Shown here one piece after another: positions 16,095 to 24,596 of a stretch of 55,637 nucleotides of DNA. The notes under the pieces were generated by a model, which worked only from the letters and a program-made list of their open reading frames with translations, searched no databases and had not been told where the DNA came from. The position numbers were made by a program, and so were the translations under genes. Source of the DNA: Nocardia cerradoensis NBRC 101014 (GTDB lineage Bacteria > Actinomycetota > Actinomycetes > Mycobacteriales > Mycobacteriaceae); assembly GCF_000308535.1 (NCBI RefSeq), contig NZ_BAFW01000130.1:1-55637 (forward strand), given 5' to 3'. Positions within the stretch are counted from its first letter, which is position 1, and every line of letters starts with the position of its first letter.

Positions 16095-17302
16095 CCGATC
16101 GCTCCCTGCAGCTCGAGTTCGCGCAACTCGGTACTGCCCACGCCGAGCCACGTCGACAGGATGCGGGCAGTGTCGGCACCCAGTCCCGGCGCAGGCCGAT
16201 CCAATCGCCAAGGCGAAGCGGGGAGCCGCGCGGGAGCGCCCGGATAGACGAGATCGCCGGCAGCGGCATCCGGAATAGTGCGGAAATAGCCGCGAGACTC
16301 GTATTGGGGAGAATTCAGTACTTCATCGAGCTCCATGATCTCACATGCGAGCACACGCAACATTTGCGCGGTTTCGAAGAAGTGGCGCTTGTCTATGTGC
16401 TCGACACATTCTACAAGTTGTTTCGTAAGCCGCTCCCGTTCGTCCGGATCCGCGGTCGACAATGGGTTCCTCGGTATATCGTCGGTGCCGAGAAGGATTG
16501 TCCAGAATTCATCCCAAGCTCGAATTTTTGTCACTCCCACGTATCCGTCACGGACCGGGAAGGCGAGCCAAGGCGCACCGAAACGGTTCCCCTGGCGCTG
16601 TCGCACTCGACCGGTGTAACTCAGCCCGACAGTGTCATACAGAAGCGAATTCACCGCAACTTCAAGCATCGAAACCTCCACGTGTTGGCCGACTCCCGAC
16701 GCTTCGGCTGCGAGCACCGCGAGCACGCTGCCGAACGCTGCATGCTCACCGGCGAGGTATGACACGAACGACCCGCCCGCATGCAACGGTTCTCTGTCCG
16801 GTTCGCCCTGAGTCGCCATCCAGCCGCCCAATGCAAAGAGAATCGTGTCGGTCGCGTGATAGTCGCGGTACGGCCCGATCGGACCGAAGCCGGTAATGGA
16901 GGTGAGAACGACACTACTGTTCAGCGACTGCAGGTCGGAGTAGTCGAGCCCCAGCTCAGCCATCGTTCCCGGCGGGAAATTCTCGACCACGATGTCCGCC
17001 TGCCGGACGAGCCGGCGAAGCACATCGCGCCCCAGCGACCGTCCGAGATCCAGCGTTATCCCCGACTTATTGGTGTTCAGATGCAAAAACAATCCGCCCG
17101 CTGTACCCGGTTTTCGGTTCGACGGAAAGGGAGCACTATGGCGCGCAGGATCACCGGCGCCCGGGGTTTCGACCTTCACGACCTCGGCACCGAAGTCGGC
17201 CAGTAACTTCGTGCAGTACGGACCGGCAATTTCGGTTGTAAGGTCGAGAACCTTCAGCCCCCGAAGCGGCCCCGGCAGATTCGACGCTCGAGAGTTGTCC
17301 AT
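16091..17302 (-). CDS. CaiB/BaiF CoA-transferase homologue lacking the catalytic Asp
   Basis: A 403-residue class III CoA-transferase homologue with a complete fold (LKVLDLTTEIAGPYCTKLL, FGAEVVKVETPGAGDPAR, LNTNKSGITLDLG, GVGQHVEVSMLE). Where relatives have the nucleophilic Asp ahead of the Ala/Gly-rich helix, it reads GGSFVSYLAGEHAAFG, with Ser in the aligned position. It is probably catalytically silent and forms a complex with the coupled downstream Asp-bearing protein, as I recall for succinyl-CoA:benzylsuccinate CoA-transferase BbsEF. AGGAGA lies 9 nt before the ATG. The promoter region is shared with the divergent tandem-MarR gene. Confidence 0.8.
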   Translation of the reverse strand: MDNSRASNLPGPLRGLKVLDLTTEIAGPYCTKLLADFGAEVVKVETPGAGDPARHSAPFPSNRKPGTAGGLFLHLNTNKSGITLDLGRSLGRDVLRRLVRQADIVVENFPPGTMAELGLDYSDLQSLNSSVVLTSITGFGPIGPYRDYHATDTILFALGGWMATQGEPDREPLHAGGSFVSYLAGEHAAFGSVLAVLAAEASGVGQHVEVSMLEVAVNSLLYDTVGLSYTGRVRQRQGNRFGAPWLAFPVRDGYVGVTKIRAWDEFWTILLGTDDIPRNPLSTADPDERERLTKQLVECVEHIDKRHFFETAQMLRVLACEIMELDEVLNSPQYESRGYFRTIPDAAAGDLVYPGAPARLPASPWRLDRPAPGLGADTARILSTWLGVGSTELRELELQGAIG

Positions 17303-17343
17303 AGCCCGATCTCCTGTGTGAGCAGTATTTATGGTTATCCATA

Positions 17344-17357
17344 GTCAACTTGTTGAC
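17344..17357. promoter_or_regulatory. Perfect GTCAAC-TT-GTTGAC palindrome, copy 2
   Basis: This 14-bp site with perfect 6-bp arms lies between the divergent CoA-transferase gene (start 17302) and the tandem-MarR gene. That is the usual place for an autoregulatory operator. Just beside it, TATGG-TTAT-CCATA (17330-17343) forms a second small inverted repeat. Confidence 0.6.
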
Positions 17358-17423
17358 ATGCGAAAACAGCGCTCAACGAGCGCAGTTAGATGTAAAGAGG
17401 AAAGCGATTGTTACACTGAGACG

Positions 17424-18452
17424 ATGAATGAGGGAAGGCAAGCGAGACATGGCTACAACCCGGTGGTTCGCTTCATGCATCTGCTTGCTGCCGGCCATCG
17501 AAGCCCCCTGCAAGCCCAGCAGTTGAAGACGATTACCGGATACCCCATCACGCTCCAGGACGAAGCGGCCCTTCGTCTCATCTGCGACGTCGAACCGCTG
17601 ACGATCAGTGAGGTCGCGTTTCGCCTGGACGTCAACCTTCCTCGCGCCAGTCGTCAATTGTCGAAGCTCGAGTCGCTGGGGCTCGCCGAGCGCCTTCCTT
17701 GCCACGACGACGGGCGGAGCAGCCGTATGCGCGCGACTGCCGAGGGCGAACGCATCCATACGGCATGGCGCCGCACTTGGGTTCGCGACTATGTCGAAGC
17801 GATCGCCTGGTGGGAGCCCGCCGATATCACGCGATTCGGCGACATACTCACACGGCTGCACGCTGCCTTCGAAAAGCCGGAGCCCGCGCTGCATCGACTC
17901 GACCGGCAAGCAATCGACCTCAGTCGATGGACCGGTGACGACTCGCGATGGGAGGCACTCCACTACACCGTTCCTATCCTGGTGAAGTTCGTGCATTGGG
18001 CGGTGACCTCCGTGGTCGGGCCGGCTAATACTCGAGCGGCACTGGCGGCAGCAGGATCGCCTATCGCAGCGCAACCCGCAGCCGTTCTCCGCATCGCCCT
18101 CCGGTACGGCCCGCTCGATGTAACCGACGTGGCACACCGGACCGGTTTGGCGACCTCGCGCACGAGCCGAATCGTCGGCGACCTGACGAAGTACGAACTC
18201 GTCGAACGCGCGACCGACTCGCTCGACGGACGACGAATCAGGATCAAAGCGACCTCGCGCGGGTCCAGCCTGATCCGCCGTATCGACGCCCATCAGTTCG
18301 GCCCGATAGTCACCGCCTTGAACGAGTGGGATCGAAGGGACATCGATGCTTGCATGTCCTACTTCGAGAGAATGCTCGAGCATTTCACTGCCACGCCGCC
18401 GAACCGAACGGGCCGTCCGACGCCCCAGCCAGAATCGACGCCCGCCGGCTGA
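17424..18452 (+). CDS. Tandem MarR-domain transcriptional regulator
   Basis: The 342-residue product holds two MarR-like winged helix-turn-helix domains in one chain. The first is at about 35-130 (TISEVAFRLDVNLPRASRQLSKLESLGLAERL). The second is at about 205-310 (DVTDVAHRTGLATSRTSRIVGDLTKYELVERA), with a wing containing DGRRIRIKATSRG. MarR proteins are normally dimers of one-domain chains of about 150 residues, so this is an intrachain dimer. The start is uncertain: ATG 17424 has only a weak TGAG site, while ATG 17358 and an earlier frame opening at 17331 overlap the palindrome. It probably represses the divergent CoA-transferase pair. Confidence 0.75.
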   Translation: MNEGRQARHGYNPVVRFMHLLAAGHRSPLQAQQLKTITGYPITLQDEAALRLICDVEPLTISEVAFRLDVNLPRASRQLSKLESLGLAERLPCHDDGRSSRMRATAEGERIHTAWRRTWVRDYVEAIAWWEPADITRFGDILTRLHAAFEKPEPALHRLDRQAIDLSRWTGDDSRWEALHYTVPILVKFVHWAVTSVVGPANTRAALAAAGSPIAAQPAAVLRIALRYGPLDVTDVAHRTGLATSRTSRIVGDLTKYELVERATDSLDGRRIRIKATSRGSSLIRRIDAHQFGPIVTALNEWDRRDIDACMSYFERMLEHFTATPPNRTGRPTPQPESTPAG

Positions 18453-18464
18453 GCACCGATACCC

Positions 18465-18505
18465 CAGCGCCGCCGGGGCCGGCGCTCCGGCCGTCTCCGG
18501 CGCTG
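18465..18505. terminator. Strong bidirectional hairpin between convergent genes
   Basis: CAGCGCCG (18465-18472) pairs with CGGCGCTG (18498-18505), and inside it GGCCGG (18477-18482) pairs with CCGGCC (18487-18492). The structure fills the 54-nt gap between the tandem-MarR gene and the convergent hydratase gene. Confidence 0.7.
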
Positions 18506-18506
18506 T

Positions 18507-19268
18507 TCACTTCGCGAACTGGGCAGTTCGCTTCTCGAGAAATGAACGATCACCTTCTGCCGCGACGCCGGAATCCAGTATCTCGCGGAACATTCGGCTG
18601 CCGTCCACATCGACGGAAGCAGGCACCTCGTTCTCCAGCCGCGACCTCAGTTGCCGATTGGCCTGCAGCACTGTCCTCGGCATCGCAGCGACGTGCTCCG
18701 CCCAGCGCATGGCGACATCCATCAACTCGCCGTCGCCAGTGACCATGTTGGCGAGTCCACACTCGTATGCGCGGCGTCCACTTATCCGGAATCCATAGGC
18801 CAGTTCCATAGAGGCCGCGTGAGACAGGTTGAACCAATATCCGGTCTGCCATCCGTGCAAAATTCCGCGTGGCACCTCAGCGATCTGGAAGCTCGCCGAC
18901 TCAGCTGCCAGCACCAAATCGACCGCACGGGTGGCCAGATAGAAGCCGGCCCCGCCGGCATACCCGTTCACGGCAGAAATCATCGGCTTGGCCCGATTAT
19001 TCTCCATGTAAAGGTCGATATTCTTGGTTGTCGCCTGCTCGGATAGATCGACCTCGCCTGTGTTGGCTTCCTTCATGTCGCGACCGGCGCAGAACGCCCG
19101 GCCTGTCCCCGTCATGACGCCGACCGCAATGTCGTCGTCGGAGTCGATTCGGGCATAGGCATCCCGCAACTCTGCGAGAATCTCGGTGCCCAGCGCATTC
19201 ATACGTTCCGGCCGGTTCAGCCGGACAATCGCGACCGAACCGGCACGTTCGACTTCGACAAAACTCAT
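18507..19268 (-). CDS. Enoyl-CoA hydratase/isomerase family protein with only one catalytic Glu
   Basis: A 253-residue crotonase-fold protein (VAIVRLNRPERMNALG, FCAGRDMKEA, FQIAEVPRGI). The second acid, Glu131, is present. The position of the first reads AGGAGFYLA, placing Gly108 where hydratases have Glu. One-acid crotonases are often isomerases, decarboxylases or C-C hydrolases rather than hydratases, so plain hydration is doubtful. TGGAGAAG precedes the ATG. It lies 12 nt downstream of the small gene at 19281-19589 and should be in the same transcript. Confidence 0.8.
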   Translation of the reverse strand: MSFVEVERAGSVAIVRLNRPERMNALGTEILAELRDAYARIDSDDDIAVGVMTGTGRAFCAGRDMKEANTGEVDLSEQATTKNIDLYMENNRAKPMISAVNGYAGGAGFYLATRAVDLVLAAESASFQIAEVPRGILHGWQTGYWFNLSHAASMELAYGFRISGRRAYECGLANMVTGDGELMDVAMRWAEHVAAMPRTVLQANRQLRSRLENEVPASVDVDGSRMFREILDSGVAAEGDRSFLEKRTAQFAK

Positions 19269-19280
19269 GACTTCTCCATT

Positions 19281-19589
19281 TCAATCAGTGCTGGGGAGGG
19301 GTGTTGTCGACTTGGGCCGCATCGGCTCGGCACCGACGAACAACGCCCCGGCGCCGGCCTTCGTGACGAGAACCTCGACCGGGACCGAGTCGCACATATA
19401 ACGCTTGCCGAGCAACGCTCCCGGGTGCCCCGCGGTGGTCGGTGCCCCATCCGCGGCCGCCGGAGCGGCGATGTCGACCATGGGATAGCCACCACACTGC
19501 AAATCCACATCCAGATCCGGGGCGACGACGACCACGATCTCGGCTGTACAGACCTGACTGCGCAGCCGTGTGCCGATTCTGAGTTTCAT
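19281..19589 (-). CDS. Conserved hypothetical protein of about 100 residues, paralogue A
   Basis: I do not recognise this family. The 102-residue protein is clearly related to the one at 26524-26823. Both start with a short basic segment, then AEIVVVVAPDLDVDLQCGGYPM here and a matching QIIVVRAP/VDLRCAGEPM block there. Both also share LLGKRY/LIGKRY and a second LVTKAG/LLCTKPG strand, and end in PLPSTD/PLPASD. The pattern suggests a small all-beta fold. Cys32 of the CGG motif has a counterpart in the paralogue. GAGGAG lies 5 nt before the ATG. Both copies sit next to crotonase-type genes, so a role with CoA esters is a guess. Confidence 0.65.
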   Translation of the reverse strand: MKLRIGTRLRSQVCTAEIVVVVAPDLDVDLQCGGYPMVDIAAPAAADGAPTTAGHPGALLGKRYMCDSVPVEVLVTKAGAGALFVGAEPMRPKSTTPLPSTD

Positions 19590-19732
19590 CGGACTCCTCG
19601 ATTCGATGCATAGAGGTCGACTCCTGCCACCTACGCCACTGCGAGGCCCGCGGCGTCAACCAACACTTCCGGAGCCTAACTATTTACATGACAACACACA
19701 AGTAGATATTCGCAGATCATAGGCAGCTATGC

Positions 19733-19747
19733 TTCCGCTCAGTGGAA
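19733..19747. promoter_or_regulatory. IclR-type palindrome in the divergent 19.6-19.8 kb region
   Basis: TTCCGCTCAGTGGAA matches the consensus TTCCRCT-N-AGYGGAA fully. It is 92 nt upstream of the nitroreductase start and 143 nt upstream of the divergent small-protein gene. Confidence 0.65.
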
Positions 19748-19763
19748 ATATCTATTGATGATT

Positions 19764-19777
19764 GGCAACTAGTTGAG
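19764..19777. promoter_or_regulatory. AAC-N2-GTT palindrome, copy 3
   Basis: GGCAACTAGTTGAG resembles the sites at 12186 and 17344. It lies 16 nt from the IclR-type palindrome and 62 nt before the nitroreductase start, suggesting control by two regulators. Confidence 0.5.
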
Positions 19778-19839
19778 TTAGCGTCTGTCGGTCGGCCGTC
19801 AGGCCGATCGGCAACGCCGGCCTACAAGGAAGCGAGATC

Positions 19840-20544
19840 GTGACCCATACCGCTGACACCGAACCGATGTCGGAAGAATCGCTCGTGCTCGAGTCCCTGC
19901 TGCACAGGCGGCACAGCTGCCGCGCCTTCAGAGAGAATCAGGTCCCGACCGCCACGATCGAGCGAATGTTCGCCATGGCCGGCCGCGCGGCATCGTGGTG
20001 CAATGCGCAACCCTGGCGGGTGATCGTGACCGCGGGTGACGCGACAGAACGGTTTCGACAGGCCTTGAGCACGGAAGTATCGAAAGCCGCCGGTTCCTAT
20101 GACATCCCACCACCGGCCGAATACCGCGGTGTTTATCGAGATCGTCGCCGCGCCTGCGGTTTCGCCTTGTACAACAGCCTCGGAATCGCGCGCGACGACA
20201 AACTTCGTCGAGTTGCGCAAGCGATGGAGAATTACCGCTTCTTCGGCGCCCCGCATGCCGCGATCATCACATCACCGGCTGAACTGGGGCCCTACGGGTA
20301 CGTCGACTGCGGCGGCTATATCGCGACGCTGCTGCTCGCTGCAGAGAGTCTCGGACTCGGCATCATCGCACAAGCCGCCATCGCGAACTACTCCAACGTT
20401 GTGCGCGAGCATTTTGCTATTCCGGCCGATCGCCACGTGGTGTGCGGCCTTTCTTTCGGTTACCCGGACCGCGAGCACCCTGCGAACGGCTTCCGCACCG
20501 AACGCGCCGAGCTCGATGAAAGTCTCCACTTCGTCACCGATTGA
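19840..20544 (+). CDS. Nitroreductase-family FMN oxidoreductase
   Basis: A 234-residue protein with RRHSCRAFRENQVP for FMN phosphate binding and ASWCNAQPWRVIV, a motif typical of nitroreductases near coenzyme-A or steroid catabolic genes. The later CGGYIATLLLAAESLGLG helix is also standard. Likely substrates are enones or nitro compounds; it could supply a flavin-dependent desaturation missing elsewhere in the island, which is inference. The start is a GTG at 19840 behind AAGGAAGCGAG. It is monocistronic, convergent with the hydratase at 20597. Confidence 0.8.
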   Translation: MTHTADTEPMSEESLVLESLLHRRHSCRAFRENQVPTATIERMFAMAGRAASWCNAQPWRVIVTAGDATERFRQALSTEVSKAAGSYDIPPPAEYRGVYRDRRRACGFALYNSLGIARDDKLRRVAQAMENYRFFGAPHAAIITSPAELGPYGYVDCGGYIATLLLAAESLGLGIIAQAAIANYSNVVREHFAIPADRHVVCGLSFGYPDREHPANGFRTERAELDESLHFVTD

Positions 20545-20570
20545 GCGGCGACCGTAGACCGGGTTGCCGC
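20545..20570. terminator. Hairpin after the nitroreductase gene
   Basis: GCGGCGACC (20545-20553) pairs with GGTTGCCGC (20562-20570), with one internal G-T opposition. It lies immediately after the stop codon, in the 52-nt convergent gap. Confidence 0.55.
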
Positions 20571-20596
20571 TGAACAGCGTCGACAACACGGCAGAG

Positions 20597-21619
20597 CTAC
20601 TCGATCGCGTCGATCAAGCCCCACGCCAACGCCGTCTCCGCGGCGATCGACTCGCCGGAGAGAGCCAATTTCAGGGTCCGCCAACGACCGATCCGACGTG
20701 GGATGCTTACCGTGCCGCCGGCGCCGGGGATGAGGCCCATGGCAACCTCAGGCAGCCTGAAACCAGTCCCCGGTGCTGCGACGACACGGCCGGCGAAGGC
20801 AGGGAGCTCGATACCCGCACCGACACACTGTCCGTGCAGTCGCGCCTCCAAACGGGCGGAAATACTGTGGAGTAACCGTCCGGCGCCTGCTGCGGTGCGA
20901 ACGAAATGTGCGAGCACCGGACTCGGGGTCGTTCCGAACTCATCCAGATCGCCGCCGGCGCAGAAGGACGGACCGGCTCCATCGAGTACGACGTGGTCGA
21001 TGGATTCGTCGACGGCAACCAGCCGTAACGCATTCACCAGTGCGTCGCGCACTTCTCGGCCGAAGGCATTGCGACGCTCCGGACGATTCAGTGTGACTCG
21101 AAGTTCATTCCGTTCCCGCTGCACCAATACCGGATCGACGGTTGCGCTCGGAGGCGCGGGCCTGTGGCCACGCCGCGTGAGCCAAGCTGCGAATTCGTCA
21201 CCACCCAGCAATGTGGAATATGCATAGGATTCGACGTTGAGCCCGTCGGCGACACCGAGCCCTGTCATCCGCAAAACCTGTGCGAGGACGACCGCCGCCG
21301 TCGGATTGGCTCGTACAGCGACTGCCAACGCCTCCGCGGTCTTCGCCGGATCCTCGGCTCCCACAGTCCACACCTGGTCGTCGAGTCCGGACGGAACAAT
21401 CGTGATATCCAACGATGGCGCCACCATGCGGGCGGCTGGGCTCATCGGGCCGGTCGCTACACCTATGGAAACTCGCTCGTTCGGTAAAGAGAAGCGGTCC
21501 GGCAGACTGTCCAGCTCGACGATGACGACCGGCTCTGCGATTGTGCCCCGTTCGTCGAGCAATGCTGGCTGGTACGGGTCGAACGTACCGCGTGGCGCGT
21601 TCGAAATCTCTTTCAGCAC
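20597..21619 (-). CDS. Enoyl-CoA hydratase/isomerase with N-terminal extension
   Basis: A 340-residue protein. The C-terminal 210 residues are a crotonase with both acids visible (CVGAGIELPAF and FRLPEVAMGLIPG). The first ~130 residues are extra and include a stretch resembling the C-terminal part of a crotonase (VADGLNVESYAYSTLLGGDEF), so the extension may be a degenerate crotonase module. The start is a GTG at 21619 behind GGAGG. It overlaps the stop of the upstream amidohydrolase by 7 nt (GTGCTGA), so the two are translationally coupled. The conventional longer frame to 21868 lies inside that upstream gene and is rejected. Confidence 0.75.
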   Translation of the reverse strand: MLKEISNAPRGTFDPYQPALLDERGTIAEPVVIVELDSLPDRFSLPNERVSIGVATGPMSPAARMVAPSLDITIVPSGLDDQVWTVGAEDPAKTAEALAVAVRANPTAAVVLAQVLRMTGLGVADGLNVESYAYSTLLGGDEFAAWLTRRGHRPAPPSATVDPVLVQRERNELRVTLNRPERRNAFGREVRDALVNALRLVAVDESIDHVVLDGAGPSFCAGGDLDEFGTTPSPVLAHFVRTAAGAGRLLHSISARLEARLHGQCVGAGIELPAFAGRVVAAPGTGFRLPEVAMGLIPGAGGTVSIPRRIGRWRTLKLALSGESIAAETALAWGLIDAIE

Positions 21620-22965
21620 AACGCCTCCGAATTTTGTACGACTCCACGACAGACAGCGGTATAGACCGCGTCGGAATCCGGTGCGGCCAAGGCTTCCGCC
21701 AGCGGAACACGTAACAAGCAGAGATCGGCGGGCGCTCCGATCTCGATCCTCCGCGGCCTCCCGCCAGGGTCCGCCAACGGTGTGAGCAACCCGTCGAGAA
21801 CTTTGCGTGGCGCAACACGTTCGGACCGGCCGAGGGTTCGCTTCCCTGCAGCGGCGATGGTATGCCACAAATCTTCACTACCGAACGGGGCGTCACTACT
21901 TGCCACCACTGGGATCCCCGCCTGCAGAAGGCTCGCATAGCGGTAGAGGTCGCCCTGCTCCGACTCCGGAATGTCCCTGCCGTATTCGCGCTGCCGATCC
22001 ACCACGAACCCGGGTTGAGTGACAACCACTGCCCCTACTTCGGCTAGCAGCGGTATCGCGTTGTCACCGACCAGAGCCGCATGTTCGATCCGATCTCCGG
22101 GAAGGCTTCCGATCTCGTCGAGCACCGCAAGGGCAAGTATCAAGGACTCACGCCTGACGGCATGTATCGCGACGGGCCGGCCGGCTTCGTGCGCCGTCAC
22201 AACTTCGTCGTACAACTCGTCCCACAGCGGTGGCTCGTGGTCGGGGCGCAGTATTTTGTGAGGGCCGATGGTCACACCCTCCGGCAACTCCGCATCCTTC
22301 GGGGCTCCCAGAAGTTGTACCCGTTGAGGCAACGCACCGCTCGCCAAGAGGTCGATGGCGGCAGGCGTCAAGTTCGGGGTCGCATCCGTGACACCGGTGA
22401 TCCCCAACGCGGCCAGCCTGCGCCCCACCGCGGCCAGATCCGGCGGTTCGTGATCATCGAGACGTTCGCGCAACAGCTCGTCGCGGCGCCACAATCGCCC
22501 GTCATCGAATTCGTCCAGGAGCCGGAGTTCCGCGAGCGCAGAGGTATTGAGCATCCATAAGGCTCCACTTCGATGCTGAATCCGGACCGGGCGATCGGCA
22601 ACCATCCGGTCGATAGCGTGTCGGTCCAAGATGCCCGCCACGCTCTCGTGGTAGCCAATGCCCCGGATCCACCGACGGTCGGCGGGAACGCCGCGCAAAA
22701 CGGCGGCGAGGTCATCAGGGCCTGCCGACTCGGGCGGACCGCATCGCACCGACTGGTTCGCGGCGGCCATGGAGAGCAGGTGCAGGTGGTGGTCGTGCAA
22801 CCCAGGCAACAGCGCTCCACCGCGGGCCATCACCGTCGGCTCCCCTCTCCCTGGTCGCAAGCTTCCGATTTCGCTGACTACGCCATCGCGCACGCGAACG
22901 TCCAGCCGACGCCCGTCAACTTCGGCCGCGAGCACAATCAACCCATCCATCAGTGCTCGCTTCAT
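21613..22965 (-). CDS. Amidohydrolase-superfamily protein (YtcJ/amidohydrolase 3 type)
   Basis: A 450-residue metal-dependent hydrolase. It has the HxH motif (LPGLHDHHLHLLS), a later histidine in DRIEHAALVG and the conserved aspartate in SSDAPFGSEDLW. A small beta domain at the termini (VRVRDGVVSEIG, GAPADLCLL) is typical of the superfamily. The substrate is unknown; hydrolysis of a lactone, lactam or cyclic ketone intermediate would fit the setting. ATG 22965 overlaps the stop of the CoA-transferase-like gene (ATGA) with GGAG upstream, and its own stop overlaps the next gene. These three genes (24305 to 20597) form a coupled operon. Confidence 0.8.
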   Translation of the reverse strand: MKRALMDGLIVLAAEVDGRRLDVRVRDGVVSEIGSLRPGRGEPTVMARGGALLPGLHDHHLHLLSMAAANQSVRCGPPESAGPDDLAAVLRGVPADRRWIRGIGYHESVAGILDRHAIDRMVADRPVRIQHRSGALWMLNTSALAELRLLDEFDDGRLWRRDELLRERLDDHEPPDLAAVGRRLAALGITGVTDATPNLTPAAIDLLASGALPQRVQLLGAPKDAELPEGVTIGPHKILRPDHEPPLWDELYDEVVTAHEAGRPVAIHAVRRESLILALAVLDEIGSLPGDRIEHAALVGDNAIPLLAEVGAVVVTQPGFVVDRQREYGRDIPESEQGDLYRYASLLQAGIPVVASSDAPFGSEDLWHTIAAAGKRTLGRSERVAPRKVLDGLLTPLADPGGRPRRIEIGAPADLCLLRVPLAEALAAPDSDAVYTAVCRGVVQNSEALC

Positions 22966-24305
22966 GCCACTCCGAATTCCCTGAGTATCCGTGCCGTATC
23001 GGCACCGACATCGGGTGCCCTGCTTCGTGGATGCCTGGTCTGCGGTGCGGCGACAACAAGGTCGGGATACGGCTCCGGCCGCCCGTCGAGTACCGCCGCG
23101 ACCTGTTCGCGCATCGCGAGATCGGCCAGCCACCGACCTCCTGCCATTCGACATGCCACCGCGACCAGCGCAGCATTCACCCCGGTTATGGGATCGGCAA
23201 TGGCATCGCCACACGGCGCCGGAATTCCGGTCTCGAGATCGAACGCCAAAAGGCCGGCCGCGACAGCGACGTCGTCTCCGAACCCGACAGCGTTGGACCA
23301 CGGCCCGGTTCGACCGTACGCCGTAATACTGATCCAGCATTTGTCACCGGCGCGGGCCAGGACCTCTTCCGCGCGAATACCCAAATGTCGCAACGCCCGT
23401 GGCCTCGACGACTCGATCACGATGTCCGCAGCGTCGATCAGAGCCGCCAACTGAGCACGCCCTTTTGTGGTGCCGAAGTCGAGGGCGACAGCTTCCTGAT
23501 CCGAGTGCAACAGATCATAGAAGCGCTCCGGCCCGTTTCGCGCTCCGTCAGGCCGGAGCAGACTTTCCACCTTGATGACTCGGGCACCCAATGTCGTCAG
23601 CAGATGCGCACACAGCGGCCCGGCCCACAGCGCAGACAGGTCGATCACCAAGCAGTCGCGAACGACTCTCGCGACCGGCCCGGCATGGCCGGTCAGCACA
23701 AAGGGCCGCACCTCACGGTCTTGGCCGCGCGCCACCAGTTGTTCGTCGGCATTTCTCGGCAACGCCGACGCCGGCAATCCGAGCATCCGCGCACGCTCGG
23801 CGAGAACACTCGCACTCCGTTGCCGGATATCCGACTCCCAATCGGAACCGGTTGCTTCGAGCCAAGCAGGGACCAGCTCGACGTCCGACGGCCGTGCCAG
23901 ATTGAGGCCGATCCAGCCATCCGCCGCTCGCAGCATTCGGAAGGAACCACCGACAGAACTCGGCGCGTCGCGGTGGAAGCCTGCCACTGCCGCCCGCTCG
24001 GAAAGCACTCGCGCATCGGGAAGTTCTCGCCCTGAAGGTCGAGGCGGCGCCAGCAGCCGGGTCGCGAGCAGTGCGCCTCCCACTGCGCTGGCGGTATCGC
24101 CAGGCGCGGGAAGCGGGCTTCCGAGGCGTCGACCGGTCAATGCCATCGCACCTGAGGCCGCCCAGTCCTGCGCTGCCCCGGTCCGGTCCGCGTGGCATTC
24201 GATCTCGGCTCCGAGCCATGACAGCATCCGCGCCGCATGCCAGGAGGTTGCCCCCTGGCCAGGGACGATCATTTCGGTGCCGGATAGCGGGCCACGAATC
24301 ACCAC
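22962..24305 (-). CDS. Compact two-domain CaiB/BaiF CoA-transferase
   Basis: At 447 residues this looks like a shortened version of the ~785-residue two-domain proteins at 32398 and 42310. Residues 1-200 match mainly scattered parts of an Asp-less first domain (for example RAADGWIGLNLARPSDVE at 127-144). A second Rossmann-like start follows at about 218 (CLVIDLSALWAGPLCAHLL, GARVIKVES), and Asp371 in AIADPITGVNAAL matches the nucleophile. The C-terminal subdomain after it is very short. Whether it is an active minimal enzyme or a decaying fusion cannot be told from sequence, but the frame is intact. The start is a GTG at 24305 with GGGGTGAA upstream. A 291-nt gap without a gene separates it from the hydratase at 24597. 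Confidence 0.7.
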   Translation of the reverse strand: MVIRGPLSGTEMIVPGQGATSWHAARMLSWLGAEIECHADRTGAAQDWAASGAMALTGRRLGSPLPAPGDTASAVGGALLATRLLAPPRPSGRELPDARVLSERAAVAGFHRDAPSSVGGSFRMLRAADGWIGLNLARPSDVELVPAWLEATGSDWESDIRQRSASVLAERARMLGLPASALPRNADEQLVARGQDREVRPFVLTGHAGPVARVVRDCLVIDLSALWAGPLCAHLLTTLGARVIKVESLLRPDGARNGPERFYDLLHSDQEAVALDFGTTKGRAQLAALIDAADIVIESSRPRALRHLGIRAEEVLARAGDKCWISITAYGRTGPWSNAVGFGDDVAVAAGLLAFDLETGIPAPCGDAIADPITGVNAALVAVACRMAGGRWLADLAMREQVAAVLDGRPEPYPDLVVAAPQTRHPRSRAPDVGADTARILREFGVA

Positions 24306-24596
24306 TTCACCCCGCTCGCGATCGAGTCTCCCCGGCCGGACACCGCCTGCGCCTGCCGTAATCCATACCCAACTTCATCAGCCCTGGCGCACCTTGGCGA
24401 GGATGTCGACCAATCAGTGGAACATCGTTGGTGCATCGCTCGTCCGGATCGGACGGTGTCTCTTTCGCTGGGTAGTGCCGGTTGGCCCGTGAACGGAACG
24501 AACCGGCCCGCCGGCACCCGAGAACCGGAGGTCGGCACCAGGCCGCTCGCCCGGTCTCACCGGCCGGGTTCGCGTCACCGGGGCCGACTCCGACAC

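Noticed and set aside
22953..24035. 360-codon plus-strand frame
   Set aside because: Antisense shadow of the compact CoA-transferase gene; charged, repetitive composition.
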